Positions 16,932-25,473 of a stretch of 51,304 nt of DNA are shown here, one piece after another. Location: positions 1-51,304 of the forward strand of contig NZ_LSUQ01000017.1 of assembly GCF_001642725.1 (NCBI RefSeq), given 5' to 3'. Below the pieces are notes generated by a model. The model was not told the origin of the DNA, ran no database searches, and saw only the letters and a list, made by a program, of their open reading frames with translations. Position numbers and translations under genes: made by a program. Origin of the DNA: Ferroacidibacillus organovorans. Its GTDB lineage: Bacteria > Bacillota > Bacilli > Alicyclobacillales > SLC66. The stretch's first letter is position 1, and each line of letters opens with the position of its first letter.

Positions 16932-17639
16932 GTGAGTATTCATCTTGCGGCAGCCAAAGAGGATATCGCAGATGTCGTTTTGCTACCTGGGGATCCACTG
17001 CGCGCCAAGTTTATCGCAGAAAACTTCCTTGAAAATGCGGTCTGTTACAACGAAGTGCGTGGGATGTACGGGTTTACAGGTACCTATCAAGGGAAGCGCG
17101 TTTCTGTGCAGGGGACGGGGATGGGAGTTCCGTCGATCTCCATCTATGTTCATGAATTGCTTGAATCGTATGGTGTGAAAACGCTCATTCGCGTTGGAAC
17201 GTGTGGAGCGCTTCGCAAGGATGTGAGATTGCGGGATGTCATTTTGGCGATGTCAGCATCAACCGATTCTGCCACAAATCGCATCCGCTTTCCAGAGGTG
17301 CAGTTTGCTCCGACGGCAGATTTTTCACTTATCATGAATGCGTATCTCGCGGCAAAGGAAGGCGTCATTGATGTGCGCGTCGGCCCTATTTTTACGACAG
17401 ATACGTTCTATAGTGAGGCGCAGAGCGTCGTTGATCACGTGGCAAGCTACGGCGCCCTCGCGGTGGAAATGGAGACATCTGCGCTCTATACGCTGGCAGC
17501 CAAGTTTGGCGCGCGTGCACTCTCTGTTTTGACGGTGAGCGATCACTTGGTCACAGGGGAGACGACGACGGCACAAGAGCGTCAGGAAACGTTTCGTGAC
17601 ATGATGCAAATTGCACTTGACGCGGCGATTCGTGAGTAG
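16932..17639 (+). CDS. deoD: Purine nucleoside phosphorylase, DeoD type
   Basis: Splits purine (deoxy)nucleosides with phosphate to free base and (deoxy)ribose-1-phosphate; cytoplasmic and typically hexameric. The 235-residue protein shows the phosphate-binding LPGDPLRAK near residue 20, [19 protein letters not shown] and the late [12 protein letters not shown] and SDH motifs. GTG start after AGGATGGGGG. Monocistronic; followed by an inverted repeat. Confidence 0.95.
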   Translation: MSIHLAAAKEDIADVVLLPGDPLRAKFIAENFLENAVCYNEVRGMYGFTGTYQGKRVSVQGTGMGVPSISIYVHELLESYGVKTLIRVGTCGALRKDVRLRDVILAMSASTDSATNRIRFPEVQFAPTADFSLIMNAYLAAKEGVIDVRVGPIFTTDTFYSEAQSVVDHVASYGALAVEMETSALYTLAAKFGARALSVLTVSDHLVTGETTTAQERQETFRDMMQIALDAAIRE

Positions 17640-17660
17640 CTGATGTGTAGAATGATTGTA

Positions 17661-17724
17661 CAGAGCGTCCACTACGGCGAATGAGTCAAGGTCAAAAACC
17701 TTGCATGCCACAATGGACGCTCTG
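17661..17724. repeat. Nested inverted repeats after deoD
   Basis: An 11-base perfect outer repeat, CAGAGCGTCCA (17661-17671) with TGGACGCTCTG (17714-17724), encloses an inner hairpin CAAGGT-caaaa-ACCTTG (17687-17703). No T-run follows, so it is not a simple terminator. It lies between deoD and a convergent small gene. Confidence 0.6.
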
Positions 17725-17743
17725 AGTATGGTTGTAAGGCGAA

Positions 17744-18058
17744 TTACCAACCAAACGGGGCAACGGCTGGATAGATTCCAGTGATCCCCCCATAAGGCAT
17801 GAAAATTCCTCCGGGGACAGGCGATGGAAAGAAGGCAAGCGAGACGTCAGATTGATCAGCATGCACATTCAATAGCTGTGCGGACAGCTGTTCCTCATCC
17901 GTGCCGGAACTGTGCGCGGCGTCTACGCGTGTGACATGGGAGAGGATCATGCCCCGTTCAAGGACATGGGTGACGAGCCCGTGATGGACACCGTAGACGG
18001 AGTGGCACTGAATCCACTTTTGGTGATGCATGCGGACGGTTTCCGCTGTGTAGACCAT
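17744..18058 (-). CDS. Conserved-looking small hypothetical protein
   Basis: A 104-residue protein, not recognised. It opens MVYTAETVRMHHQKWIQ, is rich in His and Val/Tyr, and ends in a Pro/Gly-rich hydrophobic tail (FFPSPVPGGIFMPYGG ... PFGW). A clean GGAGGA ribosome binding site lies seven bases before ATG 18058, which argues that it is real. The tail resembles spore-surface or coat proteins in composition, but that is a guess. It overlaps the 5' extension of an open frame on the plus strand, so the plus-strand gene must start further downstream. Confidence 0.55.
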   Translation of the reverse strand: MVYTAETVRMHHQKWIQCHSVYGVHHGLVTHVLERGMILSHVTRVDAAHSSGTDEEQLSAQLLNVHADQSDVSLAFFPSPVPGGIFMPYGGITGIYPAVAPFGW

Positions 18059-18325
18059 GAACAATTCCTCCATATCGCGTCATTTACCCTGTTACGATAT
18101 GGTGAGAGGGGCGTTTGTTCCTGTGTGTTTGCCCTGATCAAGAGAATCGTTTGCCCTTTTTTTGCAGACCTTACCGTTATGGCCGCAGTTTCTAGAAAGC
18201 GAACACGAGGGAATTTTACGCAGTCAAAATCGATTCATGATTCATCACGAATTGTACATTTCCTTTCCAAAAAAGGCGTCGTTTATCATAAAGCCTTTTG
18301 CTACAATGCGGATGACATAAAGCGT

Positions 18326-19726
18326 ATGCGGCCGGGTAAAGGGGATTTTGTTCTGAACAAAGTAGCATTCAGTACCGTTGTGAGCGTTCTCGGCAGCCTA
18401 TCGATGGCAGGTTTTCTCTATTTTACTCGAACTCACGCGATGGGCGCGCCTGTCGTCATGATCAATCACGTTGTGGTGAATCCGAACGTCCCTGTACAAC
18501 GCGCGACACTGCGGAAATTTCCATTTCCGTTTCAAGCGATGCTCGCGATTGCATCTGATGCGGATCACGTGACACTGCGCAAGTTTAATGTTGTTCACGA
18601 ATTCTTGAACACGAAGGAGGACACGATGCTCGGGCTTGGTCTTGGTCTTGATGTGAGCGACAGTTTTTTTGCGTACAACGGCTCGGACAGCCCCGACATC
18701 GTCGATATCAACCACACGCCATTGCGCGATGAGATGACCTTTTTCCGCGGTGTATCACGCCAGCTTTACATGGGCAAGATCCTGCTTCGCTATATGCGCG
18801 CAGGATGGATCGACTCATTTCACTCCATGGGCGATTATTCGCGCGTCGATTCAACGCAGACGCTATTTAAACGAAGTCAGGCGGAATACGCGATCGCCTA
18901 TCTCTTGAAGCAGGGGATCCATCTCACCGTTACGATTGATCACGGTAATCAGAGCAACGTAGCCAATTTTGGCGCGTACGGATACAAGGACAATCCATTT
19001 TTCGACTACCAACAAGGAGCAAACCCGTATTCACCTTATTACGTGGCAGATTTGTTGCGGGAAATCGGCGTTCGCTTTGTGTGGCCTGACATCTACAATG
19101 GAAATTTCAGCATGAAGAGCATGCTATTCCCGATTCATCTTCAAGACGGTCACACGATGTGGGGATTTTGGCGCTACACAGGTCGACTCGTTCAAGGCGT
19201 GATTCGCGGTAAACTTTATAATTTGCGGTGGGAGAATGAGTGGAATCCGCATGACCTCTACAGGCAATTGTCGTTGCGTCATCTGAGTGAGTTGATTCGC
19301 ACGCACGGCTATGCGATTGTCGCACAGCACTTGGAAGGCAATGCGGATGCCTTTGTCTTGCCGACAAGTGCGATTGAGGCGCTAACGCGACTCGCACACT
19401 TTCAGGATCGCGGTAGCATCTTGGTGGCGCGCACCAGTCGATTGCTTATGTACAACCTCGTGACACAATACTTGCAGTTTCACACGACGTACGCAAAAGG
19501 CGTCACGACGATTGACATCACTCGTATAAACGATCCTGTGGATGGAGCTTGGATTCCCACGCTTGATCAATTACACGGTGTAACCTTCGACGTGCGTGAT
19601 CCCAATCAGGTCGTTTTGCGCGTAAACGGCAAACTTGTGCCTGAAAGTTGGATCAAACGCTCGCCACACACGATCGGTGTGGTGTGGTTTGCGCCTGATT
19701 ACACCAATTATGCGATTGGGAGTTAA
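18326..19726 (+). CDS. Membrane-anchored or secreted protein, polysaccharide-deacetylase-like (tentative)
   Basis: About 466 residues: a short cytoplasmic end, one hydrophobic segment (FSTVVSVLGSLSMAGFLYF) and a large extracytoplasmic domain. That domain has an ASDADH motif just after its start and a later TIDHGNQSN. An Asp-x-Asp followed by a distant His is reminiscent of polysaccharide deacetylase/glycosidase metal sites, but the match is weak. A TACAAT at 18302-18307 could be the -10 box. Start uncertain: ATG 18326 lacks a good ribosome binding site, while AAAGGGG at 18338-18344 is followed by only a CTG in frame. The open frame extends upstream to 17912, but that part overlaps another gene. 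Confidence 0.55.
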   Translation: MRPGKGDFVLNKVAFSTVVSVLGSLSMAGFLYFTRTHAMGAPVVMINHVVVNPNVPVQRATLRKFPFPFQAMLAIASDADHVTLRKFNVVHEFLNTKEDTMLGLGLGLDVSDSFFAYNGSDSPDIVDINHTPLRDEMTFFRGVSRQLYMGKILLRYMRAGWIDSFHSMGDYSRVDSTQTLFKRSQAEYAIAYLLKQGIHLTVTIDHGNQSNVANFGAYGYKDNPFFDYQQGANPYSPYYVADLLREIGVRFVWPDIYNGNFSMKSMLFPIHLQDGHTMWGFWRYTGRLVQGVIRGKLYNLRWENEWNPHDLYRQLSLRHLSELIRTHGYAIVAQHLEGNADAFVLPTSAIEALTRLAHFQDRGSILVARTSRLLMYNLVTQYLQFHTTYAKGVTTIDITRINDPVDGAWIPTLDQLHGVTFDVRDPNQVVLRVNGKLVPESWIKRSPHTIGVVWFAPDYTNYAIGS

Positions 19727-19777
19727 GGATTAAAAAAGAAATTTTCATGGGAGTTTGCGGAAGATCGCACATAGTCG

Positions 19778-19806
19778 TTGACAGGCTGTTCCCCACCCAT
19801 CATAAT
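19778..19806 (+). promoter_or_regulatory. Promoter of the guanylate-kinase-like gene
   Basis: TTGACA (19778-19783), a 17-base spacer, CATAAT (19801-19806), about 47 bases before the start codon. Confidence 0.65.
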
Positions 19807-19852
19807 GTTAGAAATCGCTGGTTGAGACGGGTAAGTTTCAGGGGGTGTGGGC

Positions 19853-20503
19853 GTGGTACCCGAACACTTTATCGAATTCGACCCTGTTCACCGGCAGGAT
19901 CGCCGAGGTCGCTTCTTTATTTTGTCAGGTCCTTCTGGTGTTGGCAAAAACACGTTGCTGGCAAAGGTGCTAACTGACCTGCCGTGGATGTACTATGTGC
20001 CTTCTGCGACGACGCGCGCAATGCGGCCTGGGGAGTATCAATTTCACCCTTATGTGTTTTTAAGCACAGAAGAGTTCGAAGGTTTGATCGAGAAGGGTCA
20101 GTTTCTTGAGTGGAAGCGAATCCACAATGCAAGCTATTATGGAACGCATCGCCCTACGATTGAACATGCCATCGAGCAGGGATATGATTTGATCACAGAT
20201 ATGGATGTGCTGGGGTGCGCTGACGCAGTGGCTGCCTTTCCAGAAGATACGTATACCATTTTTATTACACCGCCCAATTTGAATGTATTATCTGATCGCT
20301 TGCTGTCGCGCGACGCGGATGTAGCGGCAGTTTCGCAACGGCTAAAACGTGTAGAACTTGAGATGGGCCATATGAACAAGTATGACTATGTGCTTGTGAA
20401 TGATGATTTGGAGGTCAGCGCGCAACAACTCAAGGAATTGTTGCGCGCGAGTCTCGTTTCGGTGAAACGGGCGGGATCGGTCGCCAAAACCATGCCTTCA
20501 TAA
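19853..20503 (+). CDS. Guanylate kinase-like protein (divergent paralogue)
   Basis: Belongs to the GMK fold family: P-loop SGPSGVGKNTL, the SATTR nucleotide-recognition motif, FLEWKRI and YYGT. Several positions differ from housekeeping guanylate kinase: GKGT is GKNT, the GE-x-x-G-x-D-Y motif is GEYQFHPY, and the E-(I/V)-D-V-Q-G motif is TDMDVLG. GMP phosphorylation is therefore uncertain, and another substrate or a regulatory role is possible. GTG 19853 is chosen over GTG 19847 because it lies seven bases after AGGGGG. It stands alone with its own promoter, unlike the usual gmk-rpoZ context. Confidence 0.75.
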   Translation: MVPEHFIEFDPVHRQDRRGRFFILSGPSGVGKNTLLAKVLTDLPWMYYVPSATTRAMRPGEYQFHPYVFLSTEEFEGLIEKGQFLEWKRIHNASYYGTHRPTIEHAIEQGYDLITDMDVLGCADAVAAFPEDTYTIFITPPNLNVLSDRLLSRDADVAAVSQRLKRVELEMGHMNKYDYVLVNDDLEVSAQQLKELLRASLVSVKRAGSVAKTMPS

Positions 20504-20561
20504 GCGTGCCCTGCGAGAGCGTGCGGAGCGCAGTGTACCTTCCATTTTTGAACACGCTCAG

Positions 20562-22409
20562 TTAGATGAGCGTCACGCGGTGGGTTGTCATCCACGCGTT
20601 GATTTGAATGATGTAGTCAAACAGTTGCGGAATCGCCATGATCTGCCCGAACCAAGGTTCGTGCTCCAGGTGACCGCGACTTTTTTCTATGGTCTGCCGC
20701 ACTGCGGCGACGTCGATCAAAGCAAGAACGGGCGATGAAGCGTCCGAGAGGATCGCTTCGACACGCGCGCGCGTGCCTTCGAGATACGCTGGGTGAGCGG
20801 TGGATGGATAGGGACTCTTTTTTCGATAGACGACATCATATGGAAGTATTCCCTCAGCCGCCTTGCGAAGAATTGCCTTGGGCGTTCCATTAAGGCTTTT
20901 TAGAAACCATGGAATGTTCCAGACATACTCAATCAGGCGATGGTCGCAAAACGGGACGCGCACCTCGAGACCCGCGGCCATACTCATGCGATCCTTGCGT
21001 TCGAGAAGGGTGGGTAAGAAGCGGGTCAAGTTCAAATAGCTGATCTCCCGAATGCGCGCCTCTTGCTTATCTTCGCCATAGAGTCGAGGCACCTCTTTGA
21101 GCGCGTCTGAATAGCGCTCGGCGACGTACGCGGTCGGATCGAGCTTTCCGGCGAGCGCTGGATGAAAATAGCGTATGCGATCACCCAGTCGGCGTGACCA
21201 CGGGAAGGTATTGTCGCTCAGCACCTCAGGGCGGTGAAACCATGGATAGCCTCCGAACACCTCATCAGCCGCTTCGCCGGAAAGTGCAACGGTTGCGTTT
21301 TTTTTGATTGCCTCACAGAAGAGAAACAGTGAGGTGTCAATGTCAGCCATCCCCGGCAGATCGCGCGCGGCGAGTGGTCGCAAAAGGTGTTTGAGCAAAT
21401 CGTCTGTATCTAACACAATATCGTGGTGCACCGTCTGGAGATGTTCTGCGACACGAGTCACCCACGGGGCGTCGCGCCCGGTCTGAAATGCATTTGCTTC
21501 AAAGTGCTCATCCATGCCGATGAAGTCGACAGAGTACGTGTGAAGCGTATCCTTTCCGTTCTGTTTGAGCGCGCGCGCGGCAAATGCACTGACGATGCTT
21601 GAGTCGAGGCCGCCTGAGAGCAGGGTGGCCAGCGGGACGTCTGACACCAACTGACGCGAAACGGCGTCTTCGAGCAGATCGCGAACATGCTCTGCCGTGG
21701 TCCTAAAATCGTGTTCGTGCGGCTTACTCTCAAGTCGCCAATACGTGTGCTCAGACGTGCGCTCGCGGGTGTGCAAGACAAAGGTGCCTGGGCGCACCTC
21801 GTGGATGTGTTTGAAAACGGCGAGTCCCGGCGTTCGCGCGGGGCCGATAAAGCAGAGTTCAGCTAATCCAGTTGCATCTACTTCAGGCGGGATGGCAGGG
21901 TGCGCGAGAATGGCCTTGATCTCGGAGCCGAACGCGAAGACGCCGTCACGGTTCGCAAAATAGAGTGGCTTGACGCCCATGCGATCGCGGGCGAGAAACA
22001 GGGTTTGCTCAGCCTCGTTCCAGATGCCGATGGCGAAGATGCCGTTCATCTTTTCGACGCAGGCGGGGCCCCACTCCATATACGCGAGCAAAACGAGTTC
22101 TGTATCTGAACGCGTTTGCAGGGTGTGTCCGCGCAAAAGCAACTCGCTTCGCAATTCATCCATGTTATAGAGTTCACCATTGTACGTGATACAATAATCC
22201 GAGTGAAAAAGGGAGCGAACCATGGGCTGAACGCCGCCTTCCGGATCGATGACGATCAGGCGGCGATGGGCAAATGCAGCGTGTTCGGAGAGATAGGTGC
22301 CGCTCGCGTCAGGACCGCGACAGACAAGGGTTTCACCCATCGCTTCGACAATCGCTTGCTGTTGTTCACGATGACCCGAAAAATCGATATATCCAGCGAT
22401 ACCACACAT
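20562..22409 (-). CDS. asnO: Asparagine synthetase (glutamine-hydrolysing), AsnO-like
   Basis: 615 residues, the size of B. subtilis AsnO. The Cys2 nucleophile follows the start (MCGIAGYIDF). The glutaminase domain has CRGPDASG and YNGELYN. The synthetase domain has TLLSGGLDSSIV and ALSGEAADEVFGGYPW, then RKDRMSMAAGLEVRVPF. It is clearly different from the asnB at 12122, so this is a second paralogue and not a recent duplicate. In B. subtilis asnO is a sporulation-linked copy, but whether that holds here is inference. GGAGGGG precedes the ATG; divergent from tadA. Confidence 0.9.
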   Translation of the reverse strand: MCGIAGYIDFSGHREQQQAIVEAMGETLVCRGPDASGTYLSEHAAFAHRRLIVIDPEGGVQPMVRSLFHSDYCITYNGELYNMDELRSELLLRGHTLQTRSDTELVLLAYMEWGPACVEKMNGIFAIGIWNEAEQTLFLARDRMGVKPLYFANRDGVFAFGSEIKAILAHPAIPPEVDATGLAELCFIGPARTPGLAVFKHIHEVRPGTFVLHTRERTSEHTYWRLESKPHEHDFRTTAEHVRDLLEDAVSRQLVSDVPLATLLSGGLDSSIVSAFAARALKQNGKDTLHTYSVDFIGMDEHFEANAFQTGRDAPWVTRVAEHLQTVHHDIVLDTDDLLKHLLRPLAARDLPGMADIDTSLFLFCEAIKKNATVALSGEAADEVFGGYPWFHRPEVLSDNTFPWSRRLGDRIRYFHPALAGKLDPTAYVAERYSDALKEVPRLYGEDKQEARIREISYLNLTRFLPTLLERKDRMSMAAGLEVRVPFCDHRLIEYVWNIPWFLKSLNGTPKAILRKAAEGILPYDVVYRKKSPYPSTAHPAYLEGTRARVEAILSDASSPVLALIDVAAVRQTIEKSRGHLEHEPWFGQIMAIPQLFDYIIQINAWMTTHRVTLI

Positions 22410-22505
22410 ACGCGTTGACCCCTCCGTCGACCGAGATAGACTCTAGGCTATGCGTCGCGTTGTCGCTTGGTGATGAATGCGGGAAGCGAGAGAAGAGGAA
22501 TTTTT

Positions 22506-23006
22506 GTGAGGGATGAAGAGGTATCGCGAACGTTTGCAGAGAATGAGCGACGCGAGAGCTGGATGCGCACCGCCCTTTTATGTGCGGCAAAAGCCGCGAT
22601 GTGGGGAGAAGTACCGATCGGGGCAATCGTCGTCAGTGCGAGCGGGGAGGTTCTCGGAGAAGGGTTCAATCTGCGGGAACACCTGCGTGACCCGACGGCT
22701 CACGCAGAATTGATCGCGCTGCGTGCGGCGACGCATCGGATCGGAGACTGGCGGCTGTATGGGTGCACACTCTATGTCACCGTCGAGCCGTGCATGATGT
22801 GCGCAGGGGCAATCGTTCAGAGCCGGATTGAACGTGTGGTGTTTGGCGCGGACAGTCCCAAAAGCGGTATGCTTGGAAGCTTGTCTGATGTCTATCGCAT
22901 CCAGGGCATGAATCATTATCCACAGGTTATCGCTGGCGTTTTGGCAGAGGAGTGTGGTACAATCGTGGAGCAGTTCTTTTCGCGTCGCCGAAATACGGAG
23001 GCGTGA
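22506..23006 (+). CDS. tadA: tRNA-specific adenosine deaminase
   Basis: Deaminates A34 of tRNA-Arg(ACG) to inosine; an essential zinc enzyme in most bacteria. The zinc/catalytic motif HAE (His66, Glu68) and PCMMC (Cys96, Cys99) are intact. The GTG start at 22506 is preferred because GAGG lies about nine bases upstream; an in-frame TTG at 22467 lacks support. It precedes tRNA-Ser, the SRP RNA and dnaX, the same order as in B. subtilis. Confidence 0.94.
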   Translation: MRDEEVSRTFAENERRESWMRTALLCAAKAAMWGEVPIGAIVVSASGEVLGEGFNLREHLRDPTAHAELIALRAATHRIGDWRLYGCTLYVTVEPCMMCAGAIVQSRIERVVFGADSPKSGMLGSLSDVYRIQGMNHYPQVIAGVLAEECGTIVEQFFSRRRNTEA

Positions 23007-23018
23007 TGGAACCCTTGC

Positions 23019-23108
23019 GGAGAGATGTCCGAGTGGTCGAAGGAGCTCGCCTCGAAAGCGAGTAGTCCTTTACGGGGCTCGTGGGTTCGAATCCCACTCT
23101 CTCCGCCA
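23019..23108 (+). tRNA. tRNA-Ser (anticodon CGA)
   Basis: Acceptor GGAGAGA pairs with TCTCTCC, the anticodon arm is CTCGC-CTCGAAA-GCGAG with anticodon CGA, there is a long variable arm as in class II tRNAs, T-arm GTTCGAATC, and an encoded CCA (23106-23108). Confidence 0.97.
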
Positions 23109-23128
23109 TTTTTATGTGGGCGGAGTAT

Positions 23129-23268
23129 GGCGTGAGTCTCAGCGCCCATCTCCTTGGGCCCTGCGCAGCGAACGCCTCCGAAAGGTGTCAGGTCCTGACG
23201 GAAGCAGCACTAAGGAGTGCCGTTCGGGTGCCGCAGTTTGCCTGGGAGGTGGCGCTGAGAGTCACGCC
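23129..23268 (+). ncRNA. ffs: Signal recognition particle RNA (4.5S/scRNA type)
   Basis: Contains the conserved SRP domain IV core GTCAGGTCCTGACGGAAGCA in the apical region. The whole molecule is a long hairpin: the 5' strand GGCGTGAGTCTCAGCGCC (from 23129) pairs with the 3' strand GGCGCTGAGAGTCACGCC (to 23268). At about 140 bases it is intermediate between E. coli 4.5S and the 271-base B. subtilis scRNA, with no clear Alu domain. The position directly before dnaX is the same as in B. subtilis. Confidence 0.93.
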
Positions 23269-23294
23269 ATTTTGGGATGAGGACGGGGTGTTTA

Positions 23295-25103
23295 ATGTAT
23301 CTCGCACTATACCGGACATGGCGGCCTCAACGCTTTGATGAAGTGGTAGGTCAGCAGGCTGTCGTTCGGACACTAAAAAATGCGTTGCGCGCGAATCGCT
23401 TGGCGCATGCCTACCTGTTTGCGGGTCCGCGTGGCACGGGCAAAACGAGTCTCGCTAAAATTCTTGCAAAAGCGGTCAACTGTGAGCAGCCTGCGGATGG
23501 CGAACCCTGTAATGCATGCGCAGCGTGTGTCGGCATCACTCAAGGGTCGATTGTCGATGTGGTGGAGATGGATGCGGCGTCCAATCGCGGCGTGGATGAG
23601 ATTCGCTCGGTGCTTGAGCAGGTGCGCTATGCGCCGACGGCTGTTCGCTATAAGGTGTACATTATCGATGAAGTGCACATGCTTACGACCGAAGCGTTTA
23701 ACGCGCTTCTAAAGACACTCGAAGAACCGCCATCCGAGTGTCTCTTTCTGTTGGCGACGACGGATGTGATCAAGGTTCCGGCAACCATTGCATCTCGATG
23801 CCAGCGTTTTGACCTCTCGCGCGTCGCGAGTGATTTGGTGGTCGCCCGCCTTCGCCAGGTCGTCAAAAGTCTCGATCAGGACGTAGAGGATGCGGCGCTT
23901 TGGATGATCGCGCGCGTGACAGACGGCGGGATGCGCGACGCGCTGAGCCTGCTTGATCAACTGCTGTCCTATGAAGAGGGGCGCGTGGATGTCGAGTCAG
24001 TCACGCAGCTTATCGGTGGCATCCACAGCGAGCGTGTGGGGCGTCTCGTGGGGGCGCTATTGCGGAACGAACCTGCGCTCCTTTTGGCGGAACTCACTGA
24101 ACTTTTTGGGCTCGGCGTCGATGCGGCACATCTCCTTGGGGAACTCGTTTCCTATCTTCGGGACGGTATCCATTTGGCGCTTCGCGTGGAAGGCGCAGAT
24201 GCAAGCGATCGCGTTCACTATGATCCGACGTTCCCGGTGGTGGTGCAACAAACGGATGGCGCCACTCTCTTGCGCATGCTTGAAACACTCGCGCTCGCGC
24301 AATCGGAGATTCGCCACCAGGCGCAAGCGAGCGTGTACTTCGAAGTGGTTTTGCTCTCCCTTTTATCCGAAAAGGCGACGGTAAGATCTAGCGCGGCGAT
24401 TACGGCGGGTGAGGCGCGCGGTGCACGGCCAGAGGAGCAAAACGAAGTGACGCGCCTTAAAGAGGAGATTCGCGCACTTCACGCGCGCGTCGCTGCACTG
24501 GAGCAGTCGCCCCCGCGGCGCGCTGCGCCTCCTACCGCGAGTGTGGCACCGAGTTTGCGTGCGGCACCCCCTGTGCCTTCGTCTGTTTTGGCGGAACGAA
24601 CGCAGGGCGTACCGCCTTCTGAACGTCTCCCTGTTGAGCGGCGCGAGGATGTGGCGGATGCGTCAGTCTTATCGCGCTCGCCCTCTGTAGAAGAAGCGTT
24701 GAACGGTGTCGACGGTGAGAGTGATCCCACGCTTCTTAAACGGATTCAGGCGGATTGGAATCAGATTCTCGACGCTGTGCGTGAGGTTCGCGTGCAGACG
24801 CGTGCGTGGCTTGCGGACGGTCGTCCGGAGGACATGATCGGGAACACGATTTATGGACGCTACGCACATGCGCTTCATGCCAGTCACGTGATGAAGCAGG
24901 TCAATCTTGAACTGATTGAAGAAGTGCTCGCCAAACGCTATCAGCGGAAACTTCGCTTTGTGGCAATTAGTGAGGATGAATGGCGGCAGCGTTCGCCGAA
25001 AGCGGAGGTGGTGGATGTTACGCCACCGCAAAAGCGAGAAGCGTGGGTTGAAAAAGTGGTAGAATGGTTCGGAGAAGATGCGGTCACCGTTGTCGATGAG
25101 TAA
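23295..25103 (+). CDS. dnaX: DNA polymerase III subunits gamma/tau
   Basis: Clamp-loader ATPase. The N-terminal AAA+ domain has Walker A GPRGTGKTS (residues 44-52), the zinc cysteines Cys63, 72, 75 and 78, Walker B IIDEVHML, and sensor 1 LLATTD. A Pro/Ala/Arg-rich linker (about residues 390-470) leads into the tau-specific C-terminal domain. At 602 residues this is the full tau form. ATG 23295 is the start, with the family opening MYLALYRTWRPQ. It begins a conserved operon with yaaK and recR. Confidence 0.96.
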   Translation: MYLALYRTWRPQRFDEVVGQQAVVRTLKNALRANRLAHAYLFAGPRGTGKTSLAKILAKAVNCEQPADGEPCNACAACVGITQGSIVDVVEMDAASNRGVDEIRSVLEQVRYAPTAVRYKVYIIDEVHMLTTEAFNALLKTLEEPPSECLFLLATTDVIKVPATIASRCQRFDLSRVASDLVVARLRQVVKSLDQDVEDAALWMIARVTDGGMRDALSLLDQLLSYEEGRVDVESVTQLIGGIHSERVGRLVGALLRNEPALLLAELTELFGLGVDAAHLLGELVSYLRDGIHLALRVEGADASDRVHYDPTFPVVVQQTDGATLLRMLETLALAQSEIRHQAQASVYFEVVLLSLLSEKATVRSSAAITAGEARGARPEEQNEVTRLKEEIRALHARVAALEQSPPRRAAPPTASVAPSLRAAPPVPSSVLAERTQGVPPSERLPVERREDVADASVLSRSPSVEEALNGVDGESDPTLLKRIQADWNQILDAVREVRVQTRAWLADGRPEDMIGNTIYGRYAHALHASHVMKQVNLELIEEVLAKRYQRKLRFVAISEDEWRQRSPKAEVVDVTPPQKREAWVEKVVEWFGEDAVTVVDE

Positions 25104-25160
25104 AATGCTGCGGCGCGCGGTTGCCGCGCTTGATTCGGAGAATGAGAAGGAGAGCGTACG

Positions 25161-25472
25161 ATGAAAAATATGAATCAATTGATGAAACAGGCGAAAAAAT
25201 TGCAGGAAGATATGGCGCGTGCGCAAGAAGAGTTGGGTACGCAGATTGTGACAGGTTCAGCCAGCGGTGACGCAGTGCAAGTGGATATGAATGGGCACAA
25301 AAAGGTGAGCGCTGTGCGTATTAAACCAGAAGTGGTGAACCCTGAGGATGTGGAACTGCTTGAGGATCTCCTATTGACGGCGCTTCAGGATGCGGAGCGA
25401 AAAGCGGATGCGCTGGCTGAGTCGCATGTCGGCAAATACACCAAAGGGCTGAATCTTCCAGGGTTATTCTAA
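25161..25472 (+). CDS. ebfC: Nucleoid-associated protein, YbaB/EbfC family
   Basis: A 103-residue DNA-binding dimer (YaaK in B. subtilis). An N-terminal helix with MKQAKKLQEDMARAQEEL is followed by the conserved VQVDMNGHKKV strand and the C-terminal GLNLPGLF. GAAGGAGAG precedes the ATG. It is always found between dnaX and recR. Confidence 0.93.
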   Translation: MKNMNQLMKQAKKLQEDMARAQEELGTQIVTGSASGDAVQVDMNGHKKVSAVRIKPEVVNPEDVELLEDLLLTALQDAERKADALAESHVGKYTKGLNLPGLF

Positions 25473-25473
25473 G

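Noticed and set aside
17912-18325. 5' extension of the plus-strand frame that ends at 19726
   Set aside because: It overlaps the well-supported minus-strand gene 17744-18058, has no ribosome binding site and reads low-quality sequence before the hydrophobic anchor.
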